Assembly (NCBI GenBank): GCA_029449235.1
Contig: JANATG010000020.1
Coordinates: 682,001-746,000 of the forward strand
Length of the DNA: 64,000 nt
Source of the DNA: Linnemannia schmuckeri
Taxonomy: Eukaryota; Mortierellomycota; Mortierellomycetes; Mortierellales; Mortierellaceae
Direction of reading: 5' to 3'
Shown here: piece after piece, positions 1 to 12,028 of the stretch
How the letters are laid out: every line of letters starts with the position of its first letter
Position numbering within the stretch: the stretch's first letter is position 1
The notes under the pieces: generated by a model
Databases searched by the model: none
Told to the model about the DNA's origin: nothing
The model's input: only the letters and a program-made list of their open reading frames with translations
Made by a program: the position numbers and the translations under genes

Positions 1-3000
1 GCCCCACCTTCGACAACTACGTCAATAGCGGAGGGGGCACGGCCTGTTGTCACTGGGAACAGTGGAGCTCTTGTTATGATGTCGGTCGCGGCGGCTAATG
101 TCCCGATAGAGACTACCATCCCCACAAGCTTGACCGAGAGTTCGTTCCAAGGACTGATCCAGTCGTCCTTTGGACATGTTCTCAATTCTCTCTCTCCTCA
201 GGGGATGGTGGAGATCCCTCAGTCTGAGTCTCAGTCGAGCACAAGTATGAGCACGGTCGATCTGCACCAGCTGCAGGTCCAATCGCCTGGTCAACTATCG
301 ATGCTTCTCTCTCCTATGGCTGCATCGCCAACGCCCATTGTGACCAAGAAGAAGGCTGCTCCACAGAACCTGAGTCCTGCTCACAGTGCAGCCTACCGCA
401 AGCGGTTGAATGTTAATCAAGGTACAGTACCCTGCAACACAACATGCCCGTCTTGTCTCTTCTTTATTCATCCTAGTGTACCTTTAGTCAGATACATTGA
501 AACTCTATTCGACCAGCCACCCTCTGTTTACACCTCAGACCCCCAGCCCCCACGTCCTATTCCTACTGTCGTTGTGACTAGCTGTCCAATCTATTTTATT
601 TTTCCTTGTGTGGCTCACCCTCTCGATCTTTTTTCCGCCCCACAATCCCACAAAAAAGAGAGAGCTGATACCGAACAATGAGTTGTGAAAGAGTGGCAAT
701 CAACATGTAATATGATCCGCAAGAGCACCTTCTCTTCCTTTTTTCTCTTTTTTTGCTGCTCGTATTCCCTCTTCTTTTGCGTTTCTTCCGTCATCTGTAA
801 ATTTGCGCCGCAAGGTGGAACCAATCGTATTAACCATAGAACATCATCTGTCTTCTTTTGTCTTCTTTGGTCATATCAAATACTCTCTTTTATACCTTGT
901 CATTTCCACACTTTCTTCGTATTCAATTGCAACCGGCCTGTCTTGTCAGTCTGCGACTGGTGCAGATACAGAAAAATCAGATGTGATCGCGAGTCGCCCT
1001 GCAACTCCTGCCAGCACTCCAAGCGAGAGTGCATCCGTACCCCGCCCTCTGCCCTTCTCGCCAACCAACAACAGACTCACCCCGCCGAAGATCAAGAATC
1101 CATCGTCTCATCCCCTGCAAGCTCAACAGGAAAGACGAAGCGAGCCCGTGCCATCAACAAGGACGGCAGATCCCGTCGTGCCTCCAAGTCCTACCGTGGA
1201 AGCAGCATCAGCTCCCACCATAGTTCCTCTTACACCTCGTTCTCGTCCGACAACGACGGCTCTGATGAAGTCGATGAGAATGATGGCGAGGATGAGACAA
1301 AGCCATCCAGCGGCTCGAGAGCTGGCGAGTCGTCCGTCTCGCCTGTGGTCGGATCCTTGACTTTGGCTGGCTTGGGCCTCTCCGGCTTGGGTTTAGGCCT
1401 TGGCAGACTTGGATCTAACCTTAGTCTAGATGCAAGACGTGGGAGTGACTTTCAGGTGGCGAGCCCACCCTCATTCGGTTCTAGCATGGCTGCCTTCCAA
1501 GAGAGCGTCATGCCTCAGCAGATGAGCCTGCAGGACCAAGAGCACCTTGAACGTATGCAGCGGATTGAGATGTTGTTGTCCAATGTAATCCCTGGTGCTG
1601 CCGAGTTCATCGCCAGTGGTTTGCAAGGCTCTTTGCCTCTGCAGCAGCAGCATAGCCAGCATCTCATGCAACAGCAGCGTCGAGCCTCTGTCGTGGAAAA
1701 GAAGGGGTTGTCGCTTTTAACCCACAACCTTGATCTGCACGAACAACAGTCTCAGCACGATCGCATTTTGTCCCCTCAAGAGCGCTTAGCCAAGATGGCT
1801 CTATCGTCGCCTGCCATCAGCACGACCATGGCTATGCCTTGGTCAAGCTCTCCCTCCGGCCTGTCCTCCCTCCGTGAGGAAAACGAGCCTACCGTGTCTC
1901 AGTCGACGTCCTCTTCATCATCGTCGTTGCCAGTGATGTCTGGCCCTGACTACATTGAGCGCATGAAGCGAATCGAGATATTACTGGGAACCATTCAAGA
2001 TGTTCCTCTTGCTAAAGCACTGATTTCTCAATCTCAGGGCCATTCTCTCTCCAGCGGCTCCTCAAGAAGCAACAGCGTCGATGTCGCTGACACCAATAAG
2101 TCGTCCAAGAAGGTTTCCAAGGTAAACGCACTGTTGTTTTGTTTGTTAATTTGATGGCGCTTTTTTATCTTGATAGAGGTACATTGCTAAGACCTTTCGT
2201 TTGCATACCAATCCTCTTGTTTATCTCACTCGTATAGAAGGAACTGAAGAAGCATGGCAAGGCCGATGGTAAAAAGTCAAACTACAACAGCGATGGTACC
2301 GTCATCAAACGACCTCATGTCGCCGCTGGTTTCGCCGGACAGAAGCCTCCACCCAAACTCCCTCAGGCCATCGCCGAGGCCGCTCAGAAGAAACAAGCTA
2401 CCCGCAAGAAGCGTGTCTCTGCCGCCGCTGCCGCTAAAGCTGCTGCTTCTGCAGCTGCTGGCACCACCGCCATTGGATCTGGGTCTGAGTCGAACAACAT
2501 TGCCTCAACTCTCCTATCGTCAGTCTCGATGCCCTTGGGTGGATCTTCCTTGAGCACTGTGCAGAGTCCCGATGGGAGCAAGATAGACTCTAGGATGATA
2601 ACCATCTCGACAACAGCCTCCCTTGAGATTCCATCCACCTTTGACAACGAGTCTTCGTCTTCTTCTTCATTTGTGCACCAACAGCAGCAACAGCAAGCCC
2701 AGCAACAGCAACGGCAACAACAACACCAGCAGCGGATGTTGAACATTCAGCAGCAACAACAGCATCAGCACCAGCTGCAAATGGCCCAGCACCGCAACTC
2801 GATTTCGTTCCAGTCACAAAGCCAGTTGTTCAACCCTTACCAACAGCAACAGCAACAGCAACAACAGCTTCCTATGTCGGGCGTTAGCTCGATGAACATT
2901 CCTATTGCGGACTCGATGTCCTCGTATGGATCTTTGGTCGTCCCCGCCTCGTCCTCGACAAGCTCCTCCCCGTCTTCGTCGCCCAACATCTCTAAAGCCA

Positions 3001-4100
3001 CCGCTATCGGTCAGGACAACAGCATGGCCATGTCGGGTCACCAACAGCAGCAGCAGCACCAGCAGCAGCACCAGCACATTTCGTTCCCTCAGACCCAACT
3101 CTCGGGAGATTTCGAGATGGGCTTTGATATGCGTCAGGGAATGTCCTCTGATGTCGATCTCCAGGCTCCCAATGATACCCATATCCACCCCTTCGTGCAT
3201 CCTGGTCAACAACAGCAGCAACAGCAACAACAGCAACACCATCAACAATCTATCCATATTAGCCAGGACGGGTTTGCGAATTTCGGATTGCACATGGACG
3301 AGTCGTTGGAAGGGCTGATGAAAAAGAGCTTGGGATCCTTTGACCGTCTCATGGAGAGTCTCTCTAATGATTCTCCTTCGCTCATGGAGCATCACCGTCA
3401 TCTTCCTCAACAGCAACAGCAACAGCTTACACCTTCGACACCCATTGCTTCTGTGGACCAGTTCTCGTACTTTCAGAGCTTGCAGCAAACGCCTACTCCA
3501 CAACAACAACACCTTCAGCAACAACAGCAACAACAGCAGTTCCAGCACAGCCATCAACAACAGCAGGGCCAGCAGGGTCAGCAACAGCAGCAGAGAGATA
3601 TGAGTTTCCAGGAGATGTCAAGGACAATGTGGATGCCTAACCATTCTGGAGGTGCCGCATCCTTCTCTGTCCCTGCCAATCCCGATTTTTCTTGGTCGTC
3701 TCCTCCTCAACAGCAGAGTACGATGCAGAGTATCAACATCTCTGCCAACAATTCTCCACGAGAAGAGTTGGAAATGGAGTTAGGGCTTGAGAACCATCAG
3801 ATTGTGCAACATCAACAACAGCAGCAACAACAGCAGCAACAGCAGCAACAGTTAAGTGCACACGCATTGTTCCAGCAGCAGCATCAAGAGCAGCAGCGTC
3901 GTCATATGGAGCAACAACAACAGCAACAGCAACAGCAGCAGCAGCAGCAGCAGCAACAACAACAACAACAACAACAACAACAGCATAGGGTGTCGCTTCA
4001 GCACCAGCACGAACAGACGTTTTATATTCCACAGATGGAGGACGACGATGAAGATGAGGATGAGGATGAGAGCAACGATGGTCTGCCCGACCATGTATGA
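1..4100 (+). CDS. Zn2Cys6 transcription factor, Gln-rich (5' partial)
   Basis: Probable nuclear DNA-binding regulator. Proposed exons are 1-421, 950-2121 and 2238-4100. The introns (gtacag...cag; gtaaac...tag) keep phase and give about 1151 residues. The frame is open to base 1, so the ATGs at 76/79 are probably internal and the true start lies outside the window. The zinc cluster sits just after the first junction (about residues 142-168): CDWC, then RYRKIRC, then four more residues in the order C-x5-C-x2-C-x6-C, a complete C-x2-C-x6-C-x5-C-x2-C-x6-C. Two related short segments follow: LERMQRIEMLL (about 337) and IERMKRIEILL (about 477). A basic Lys/Ala-rich stretch comes next, then a glutamine-dominated C-terminal half with one run of roughly 26 Gln near residue 1090 and an acidic tail. 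No fungal-specific middle homology region was recognised. The family is certain; its targets are unknown. Confidence 0.88.
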
Positions 4101-4371
4101 CGGAACCATTCGTTCCTTTCACTTTCTATCCACACGTTACCCCAGTCCCCTCTGTTCTGAAAAGACAGCAGGGCATTTTTATTTTTTTTTGTTCTTTTCG
4201 GTTTTCTCCTCTCATCGTTGCTTTTCATCCGCATCCTGTCCTCGCTTGTACCATAATCAACTTCTTCTCTCCTTCTCCTCTTCCCACTCCCCAAATTTCA
4301 ACATTAAATAATCATATTTTAATTTTTTTGCCTCGCTTTTTTCGAATCGTCTCATGGTTCACTAAATCAGT

Positions 4372-6980
4372 TCAGGAGGCACTCAAGAAAGACGCAAAAT
4401 ACTCATCCAAATCCGCCCAGGTCGCCGTACCAATACTGGAGACCCGGAACGCGATATGCGTATCTGGACGCAGAACAATGATTCCTCCTCCTTGGACCAG
4501 AGACGCGCTTTTTTCATCGGTGGCGTGTAAGACAGTCCTGCGAATCCAAACCATTGGTGTAATCGTCCGTCTTCAGGATCAATATAAAACTTTCCGGACC
4601 CCGCTGTCCTGCTCGCCATTGCCGTCATTGAGTCGTGGTTATCCGATTCGGACGATGCGGCGCTGGAGATCACATGGACCATAACTGAGGCGTCGACTTC
4701 ATCTTCTTGCTACTCGTTCTCATCGACTCCGGGATCGAGCTCGAGTTCGAGTCCAACACAACCCCAAGTCCAGGCCACCTAGACGACCAAACCCGCTGGT
4801 AGTGCTCCACATCATTGACAAGACTCGCATCCAACTCCCTCGCTGTCGCCAGACAATCTGCCGCAAAAACTAGGATATAGAAGACTCCTGGGAAGCCGAG
4901 GAGGTCGTACAGTCGAATTCCTGTTGTCGTTTCCTGTCGTTGATCGGTCGAGTTTCCTTCCAGTTCAGTCAGCGACTCTAACCTTGGTTCTGGTATATCA
5001 ACAGGTGCGGTGAAGGGGGTGAGGATATCGTCGGAGGCGCGTTGGCCAATGGAAGCGGGCCCTGTGGGTGGGCAGGGGTAAGATTTGTGGGATCTGTTGA
5101 TTGTGTTTTCGTGGTACCTCAGTCACAACTATGTAAAGAATAATGAATGGTTCGCAGTCAATCTCTAGCAGTGATGCCGTCTTTCATAAGCAGCAAAAAG
5201 GAGAAATGTTCCCGTACCATAGAATAAGGGGTTGGACGGCCGCCCATAGGTAAATAGCGCATAATATACGGCAAGAGGATAAGCATCAATCTTCTCAGAT
5301 TAGAAGAAATCAGCCTTGGTAAACACCATTGTCAAGTGTCGTGGCCGAGTACTTTACAATCTCGTCTGCAATCGGGATCTGTTCGTCGTTGTAGTGTCCA
5401 GGAGCGAGGGGGCTGCTGTGCCGTTGAGTACCAAGGCGATCTTCCATGTTAGGTTGTATGCATCCTGTAGACTTGTGTTCAGTCCTGTTTGTTCCCATTG
5501 TGAGTGTAAAGGTGAAAAGCAAGTTAATTTGATATGTGATACAATGAAAAGCGCAACACATGAATCCATCGTGGCAAAAGTACCTTGACCGCCAGCAGGA
5601 GAATGGCAATGGGAAGCATCACCCGCCAAAAAGATGCGTCGTTTATCCACAAACTCATTCGCCCTTCGCTCATTCACCCTATAGTACGTGATCCAGTTAT
5701 AACTCAAGACCTTCATCTTGAGAGCGCTCAGGGTATCCTGGAGGAGGCTCTCAAAGTATTCCTTGCCGACGGTTTTAGGATCTCGTGCTTCGAATTGTTC
5801 TTGTGTCAGGAGGCCGTCATCGAGCATGAGGCGGACGCGGTTGTCGCCGTTGATGAACCTATTTTCGGAGAGTGAGAATGAAAGGAGGCGGCGCAAGTTA
5901 AGAGAGAGGAGATTGAAGGATAAGCCAAGGCGCAAGGTAAGGCGCAGGTCGAGGACACTAAATTGTTCGGGTGAGTGGAAATATAGATGAGAAGCAAAAA
6001 TCATGGTTTAGCGCATTGTTGCAATCGGCAAATGGGTAAGGGTCTAGAATCACAAGTTCCACAAGAGGAGTACAAAAGAGCACCATGTCGCAAAGTGGCA
6101 CCACAGACTTACGAGACGTTGGTGGTGGACAGATCGGTCTCAACATGCCCATCAAATAGAATCAAGTTGTAATTGCAGGTGTGGCCTGGGAAGGGGATGT
6201 TGATTCAGTGTCGGACAGTAGACCGGCCACCGTCAGAGGCAATCAAGTACTCGGACCGGACCACCTTGACTTCATACTGCTTGTCTTCGTCCTCGTCTGC
6301 CGTGTCAACAGTGCCCAGGACAACACACTCTCTTTTGCGCTTATTGGTCCCCTCGATCGCTCTGCGCATTGCCGCCTCGATCCACGAAGTTGTTGTTTTC
6401 TTCGTCTCTTCCTTGGTCGACCCATCCGCTTCCTGCTCCTGTCCCTGCTCCTGCTCAACAACCTTCGTATCCACCAATTCCCACCCCTTTTCATCCGTCC
6501 TAAGCCCATCTTCTCATACTCTTCCGTCAAAATCTTTACCGTCAAATTCTGCTCCAACATCCATGGAATCCCAAACTCAGAATCCTTGGCCTTTCTCGGC
6601 CTCATCTCCGCCGTCAGCTTGCTTCCATAGTAAAACTGCATCGATGGACTTACCCAGGACTCGGTCTTGAACCGTTCATAGAGTTGCGGATTGGTGAGTT
6701 TGAAGATTTCGAGAGTGCAGGCGTGGAGACTGACGGCTCAGAAGTCTGGGGAGGGGGTTAGGTCGCGTTCGATGATTCGGCTAGGAATTCCTAGATTTGA
6801 GAGAAGGAAACCTGCCATGAGACCGGAGGGACCGGCGCCAGCGATGAGGACGGGAATATCGACGTTACCTTCTGGGGGTGTTGAGGGCGAGGTTGTGGTT
6901 GTGGTGCTAGGAGCGAAGGAAGAGGAGGGTGACGATGAATGTGAAGCGGGTGAGCCTGAAGACGACGGTTCTGAAGCCAT
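4372..6980 (-). pseudogene. FAD-dependent aromatic monooxygenase (phenol hydroxylase-like), decayed
   Basis: Remnant of a class A flavoprotein monooxygenase with a thioredoxin-like C-terminal domain, the type that hydroxylates phenolic substrates using NAD(P)H and O2. It starts at the ATG at 6980-6978, has a Ser/Thr-rich leader, then the Rossmann motif GAGPSG, ASDGGRSTVRH, and AGDASHCHSPAGGQG. That last motif runs across a 99-nt intron (5485-5583) into LNTSLQDAYNL. A second intron, 5859-6112, also keeps phase. The C-terminal domain continues in pieces (LLGFPGVFYILVFAADC, then GGGIIVLRPDTHIAFRV) to a stop at 4372. Damage: in-frame stops at 6738-6740, 6205-6207 and 4710-4712, and single-base-type frame changes near 6500-6508, 5392-5396, about 4740-4760 and about 4555. 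Homology on both sides of each lesion makes loss of function almost certain. Base changes seen only as assembly errors would be the alternative. Confidence 0.85.
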
Positions 6981-8040
6981 GGTTGAATTTGGCTGAGTGC
7001 GTCCGTATGTTGAAGGTTGGGGGTTGGAAACAAAGAACAGAACCTCTTTGTGTCCCTTTTTACATCCATTTTTGACACCATGGAGGGATGAGGGCAGGAA
7101 GAAAGGAGTCATCAAGGTGGAATTCAGGCCCTTCATTTTGTTTACAACCCACAAAACAGCTCACCACCAACCAGCCAACACAATGCTTATGAATTGCTCG
7201 CTTCTCTTTTCCATTGCTTGTGGACAAACGCTCCCTGGCTTTTCTTGTAGGACTTTTACGTCCTATTCTCAATACTATCACTTTCTTTCCAGGGGTTTTT
7301 TCTCCACTTTACTCTGGTACAGTACACGTTGCCTAGCTTGGCGTCTAGTGAGCCCTCGGGATGTTGCTCTTTGATGAATGGTATGTATCGTCGACTCGAG
7401 CAGAGAAAGGAAGGCAAATGGAGACAAAAAAAGTATAGCGTCTAAGCGTGGACACAGAAATCATCATTTTCAGACAATGAATTGAATGGACATCGATTTG
7501 ACTTTTAGGGACAGTAGGGATATTCCTTTGAACGCCGCATCCATTTTTTAACATAATGGCTGCTCTTGCCTTCCTCACTGATTCCATCTGCGCGCACAGC
7601 AGCCATTCCCCTCCGAAGCGTACAATATCCTAATAGATGGTTTTTTCTTGCTTTTGTTATTTTACTAGCCGCTTCTTCGCCAGGCAATGCGCAAAGGATA
7701 TACGAGTTCTTCGAGTGGGCGATGGTTAGTAGAACCCTTACCGATGAATGACCAGGAGGAGAAAAAAGCGTAGATGAAAAAAAAAAAAAAAAAAAAAAAA
7801 AAAAGGAAATTAACAAGGCGATTCCGCCCTGGTCTAAAACCAAGCAAGACGAGTGCTGGGAAGGAATGTATCGATGAAATATATTTTTCTGGATACACAT
7901 ATATACGCCAACTATATGATAGAATATTGCGCACGGAGGTGACCATTCTGATGTTCGTTTCAATGGTATATTTATTCTTTGATTGTGAAAGTTGCTAAGT
8001 CTCCTTTGTCATCGCCTCTTCGTTCCTTCGTCAATACACT
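6981..8040. other. Intergenic region, no gene seen
   Basis: Stretch between the 5' end of the monooxygenase pseudogene and the 3' end of acetyl-CoA synthetase, both on the minus strand. It contains an uninterrupted run of 28 A at 7777-7804 and a minus-strand AATAAA at 7971-7976. The open frames here are short and low in complexity, and none resembles a protein. Confidence 0.6.
7971..7976 (-). terminator. Polyadenylation signal of acetyl-CoA synthetase
   Basis: Exact AATAAA on the minus strand, about 65 nt after the synthetase stop codon, a usual distance for a fungal cleavage signal. Assigned by position only. Confidence 0.5.
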
Positions 8041-10314
8041 TCAAGAGCTCTCAACCTTAACAATCAAGGCAGCAACAACAGAGGGGTCAGCAAGGGTCGA
8101 GATATCTCCCAAAGAGTCCTTCTCACCGGCTACAAGCTTCCTCAAGATCCTCCTCATCAACTTGCCTGACCGCGTCTTGGGCAAATCCTCGACCAGATAA
8201 ATCTTCTTAGGCGCCGCAAAGGGTCCAATCACCTTGCGGACCTGGAGGACCAATTCCTTGGACAGATCGTTGGAATGGGACGAGATGCCGGGCTTGAGAC
8301 AGACAAAGGCATGAATACACTGGCCTGTGACATCATCGTTGGCACCAATGACGGCTGCTTCAGCAACAGTCGGGTGCATGATCAGTGCAGACTCGATCTC
8401 GGCCGTCGAGAGACGATGGCCCGAGACGTTGATCACATCGTCGACACGGCCCCGGATCCAGATGTATCCGTCCTTATCCCTCGTCGCACCATCGCCTGTG
8501 AAGTAGTAACCAGGATAAGGTCTCAGATACGTCTCCATGAACCGCTTGTGGTCGCCAAAGATGGTGCGTGCAATCGAGGGCCATGCTTTTTTGACAGCCA
8601 AGACTCCTGTGACATCGTTACCAGACAACTCCTTGCCAGTGACGGGGTCCAAGATCGCCAGGTCGATTCCAAAGAAGGGGAAAGTAGCCGAACCGGCTTT
8701 GGTCGCAATGGCTCCGGGGAGAGGGGTGACAATGTGGGATCCAGTCTCGGTTTGCCAATAGGTATCGACAATCGCGCAGCGACCCTTGCCGACCTTGTCG
8801 TTGTACCAGTGCCATGCCTCGGGGTTAATCGGCTCACCGACAGTTCCAAGGACACGGAGGGAGGAGAGATCATGACCCTCAAGCCAGGAATCGCCCAAAC
8901 GACGGAGGGCACGGATGGCAGTAGGAGCAGTGTAGAACTGGGTCACCTTGTGCTTGGCAATCAACTCCCAGTATCTCGAGGGAGTAGGGTAAGTGGGGAT
9001 GGATTCGAACAAGACCGTGGTTGCTCCCAAGGCCAGAGGACCATAGACAATGTAGGTATGTCCTGTGATCCAACCGACATCGGCCATGCAAGCAAAGATG
9101 TCTCCTGGGTGGTAGTCAAAGACATACTTGACCGTCGCCGCAGCTCCCAACAGGTAACCAGCCGTCGTGTGCATGACTCCCTTGGGCTGTCCAGTCGATC
9201 CAGAAGTGTACAGCAAGAACAGAGGGTCCTCGGAGTGCATGGCCTCGGGGGCCAGGTAGTTGGGCTGTCTCGAGACCTCATCGCCCCACCAGACATCTCG
9301 CCCTGCAGTCATGGGCACCTCTGAATGCCCTGTCCTCTGGCAAACAATGACAGTTTCGACCGAGGGGCAGGACATGAGCGCCTCATCAACAATCTTCTTA
9401 GTCTCGATGGTCTTGCCTCCACGCTTGCCCTGGTCAGATGTCAGGACCAACCGAGAGTTGGCGTCCCTGATACGGTCCCGAAGGGCCTCGGCCGAGAAAC
9501 CGGCAAAGACGACACTGTGCAAGGCACCGATACGGGCACAGGCCAGGAGGGCAACCACGGCCTCGGGAATCATGGGCATGTAGATTGCGACAGTGTCACC
9601 TTTGCGGATTCCACGGGCGCGAAGTGCTCCTGCGAGCTGACTGACCTTACGGAGGAGCTCACCGTAGGTAATGTTCTCTGACTGGTTGGGCTCGTCCGCT
9701 TCGTAGATCATCGCCACCTATTCGTTAGTGTGTTTTGTTAAATAATTGAGTCGAGGAAGGGCCTTTCTTGTGCGCTGTGCAATGATAAACAACATGCTAT
9801 AACAAAAGTGTACAGTGATATAAATCATAATTCACCTTGTTGGGGGTGGAAATAGCGTGGCGGTCGACACAGTTGTAGGACGCATTCAATTGTCCTTCCA
9901 AGAACCACGCAATATCGCCATGGTCAAGTCCTCCATGGCGGACCGTGTGAAACGGCTTTGACCACGATAGCAACTCTGTCGCCAGCTGTCATTGTCGCAT
10001 AGGAATCGAAGAATATGTTAAAACTGAGTATTATCCGGTGACACTTTTGTTCCTCTCCTCTTTTTATGCTTCAGTTCACTCACGTCCTCGTCCCTTGTCT
10101 TTTCCACTCATGTTCGTCAAAAAGATACACTTTCATCAAACAAAGAATAAAGTAGAGAAATTACCTTGCCGAAGAACTCCTCAGGGTTTTCAATAGACTG
10201 ACGGTGCATCTTTTGGTACTGCTCGACGGAAGTGATGTAGGGTTCGGGGCATTGAGCCTTGTCCAGCAGACGAGCCGGGACTGGATAGAGGGTATCTTCA
10301 GGGTGGTCGGACAT
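8041..10314 (-). CDS. ACS1: Acetyl-CoA synthetase
   Basis: ATP-dependent acetate-CoA ligase: acetate + ATP + CoA gives acetyl-CoA + AMP + PPi, in cytosol or nucleus. Exons on the minus strand are 10314-10165, 9985-9836 and 9717-8041, with introns of 179 and 118 nt. Every junction keeps phase, giving 658 residues, the usual length for this family. The ATG at 10314 begins MSDHPEDTLYPVP. Adenylate-forming motifs are all present: the phosphate loop TSGSTGQPKG (271-280), YWQTETGSH (about 420-428), TGDGATRDKDGY (about 507-518), RGRVDDVINVSGHR, and the catalytic-lysine segment SGKLMRRILRKL with Lys near 619. No C-terminal peroxisomal SKL signal is seen (the end is VESS). No damage was found. Among ACL family members, the length, the N-terminal WF-L-G-LN-NCVDRH block and the C-terminus point to acetyl- rather than propionyl- or long-chain synthetase. 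Confidence 0.96.
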
Positions 10315-11465
10315 TTTTCTTTTTTGTTTTGTAACAAAGTGAATAGGCGGAGCAAAAAAGGTGGTAAGTGTATGAAGTTCTCGAAAAGTAAAAGCATGAC
10401 GGACGACATTAGGAATGCGAATGACAAGAGGAGTTGATGTGTTCGCGTGTTTGCGAAATGCATAATTCACAAACGTGTACATGACACTGCGAGTGATGAG
10501 GTGCAGCTGAGATGAACTTACCGAGAAAAGTGAGAGGGTTATGAGAAGAGAGTGTTGTTGTCTTTGACGTGGAGTGTGGAAGAATAAAAAGATAAAAAGA
10601 AACAAAAGAAAAGGTAAAAGTAGAGGCGCAAGAAGAATGGGGAAAAAAGTATCTTTCCTGCTGGCTCAAAAGGGTCAAGGGGGTGGGCTGGGGACAAGGC
10701 CAAGGAAAGTGAACAAAAGATGGCCAACTCGATTGTACCACGACCCACACACACTTCACGCTTTGCACCATCTCACTTGTTGACATATTTTGAGATCGAC
10801 CCTTGATAACATGAAGAAAAACAAGAGGGGTTCTAGACTCACACAAACTAAACTTGCTCCTAAGTCAAAGTGGATTAGCATTGCCTCCTCTCAACCCTTG
10901 CACTTTCCTGTCCCTTTCTTTCTTTCCTTTCCATTCAACATACCTTCTCTCGCCCACACTTCCCTGGACCAATTGGTCATACTCTCACTCTCACCCTTTG
11001 TCCGGTCAATTAGCTCAAGGGGCTGATAGGGGAAAGGGAACAAGGAGCTTTTCGCCTTCTGCGGGAAACAGAGCGATGGAATAAAGATCGACCAAACCAT
11101 TATTCCATCCTTTCCTGAGAAAAAAGAAAAGACAAGCAAACAATAACTTTCTTTCTCACACTTCCTGGTCAATTGTCAGCAGGCATGTCGATGGTTGATT
11201 TTGTTGTTGTGCTCTCGTTCAGGTTGTCCTGGATGGCTGGGAAGGTTGTCAATGAGATCAGATGTAGACAACTAACACGACCTCGTCAAGGTATTTCCGC
11301 TCCCTCTCCACAACTCTTTTTTGTCTCGGCATAAACACTTATCGCGCACCTTATTTTTGTTTGGGTTTGTTTATTATCGAAAGAGATTTGCAAGAAAAAA
11401 AAAAAAAGAAAGGATTGAAAGAAAGAGCGGAAAAAAAATTCTATGTGCACAAACAGCAAAGCGCG

Positions 11466-11498
<33 letters not shown>

Positions 11499-12028
11499 AG
11501 AGCAAAAGGCAAAAGGCAAGTTGGGAAGAAAAGAGAATAGTAATCAACAAAGCAAGAAAAAAAAAGGTCTACTGAGAACAATAACTAAAGCAAGGAAGGA
11601 TAGAAGCAAAAAAAAAAAAAAAAAAAAAAAAAGACGAACGAAGAAAACAGAGTATGAAGGCGGAGGGTCTATAGCAGAGGCAAGGGAGACGAAGGAAAGG
11701 AAAAGGGCCAGTGCTGAAAGTTGCGATACGAAGAAAAGGGAAGAATGGAGAGATATATACACACCGTGACAGGGTGAGAAAAGGAAAGGAAGGAAGGCTG
11801 CATCGACGTCATATAACTTGCGGTGGCCATAAAAGTGAAGAGGAAATAGAAACAAAGGAGGGGAGAAAAGGCACGACAAAACGCGTAATGGGTCCAAGCA
11901 GAAGAGAAATAAAGGCTAACAAAAGACTACATGGTAAGATGAAGTGTCGATGGAGAAAAGAACGTTGTTGTGGGGTCTTTTTATACTACCCGTTGCCATA
12001 GGTGAATGTGATCCATCCTTCATCCATC
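10315..12028. other. Intergenic region with long A tracts
   Basis: Holds the upstream region of acetyl-CoA synthetase and the downstream region of the C2H2 gene. It is strongly purine-rich on the plus strand, with A runs of 31 (11466-11496) and 25 (11608-11632) nt. No protein-like frame or RNA gene was recognised. Confidence 0.55.

Noticed and set aside
2814..3584. 256-codon leucine-rich open frame on the minus strand
   Set aside because: It is the antisense image of CAG/CAA glutamine repeats in the Zn2Cys6 gene; poly-Leu is the expected by-product.
8275..9324. 349-codon plus-strand open frame
   Set aside because: It lies wholly opposite the acetyl-CoA synthetase coding exon, which carries all family motifs; this is a codon-bias shadow.
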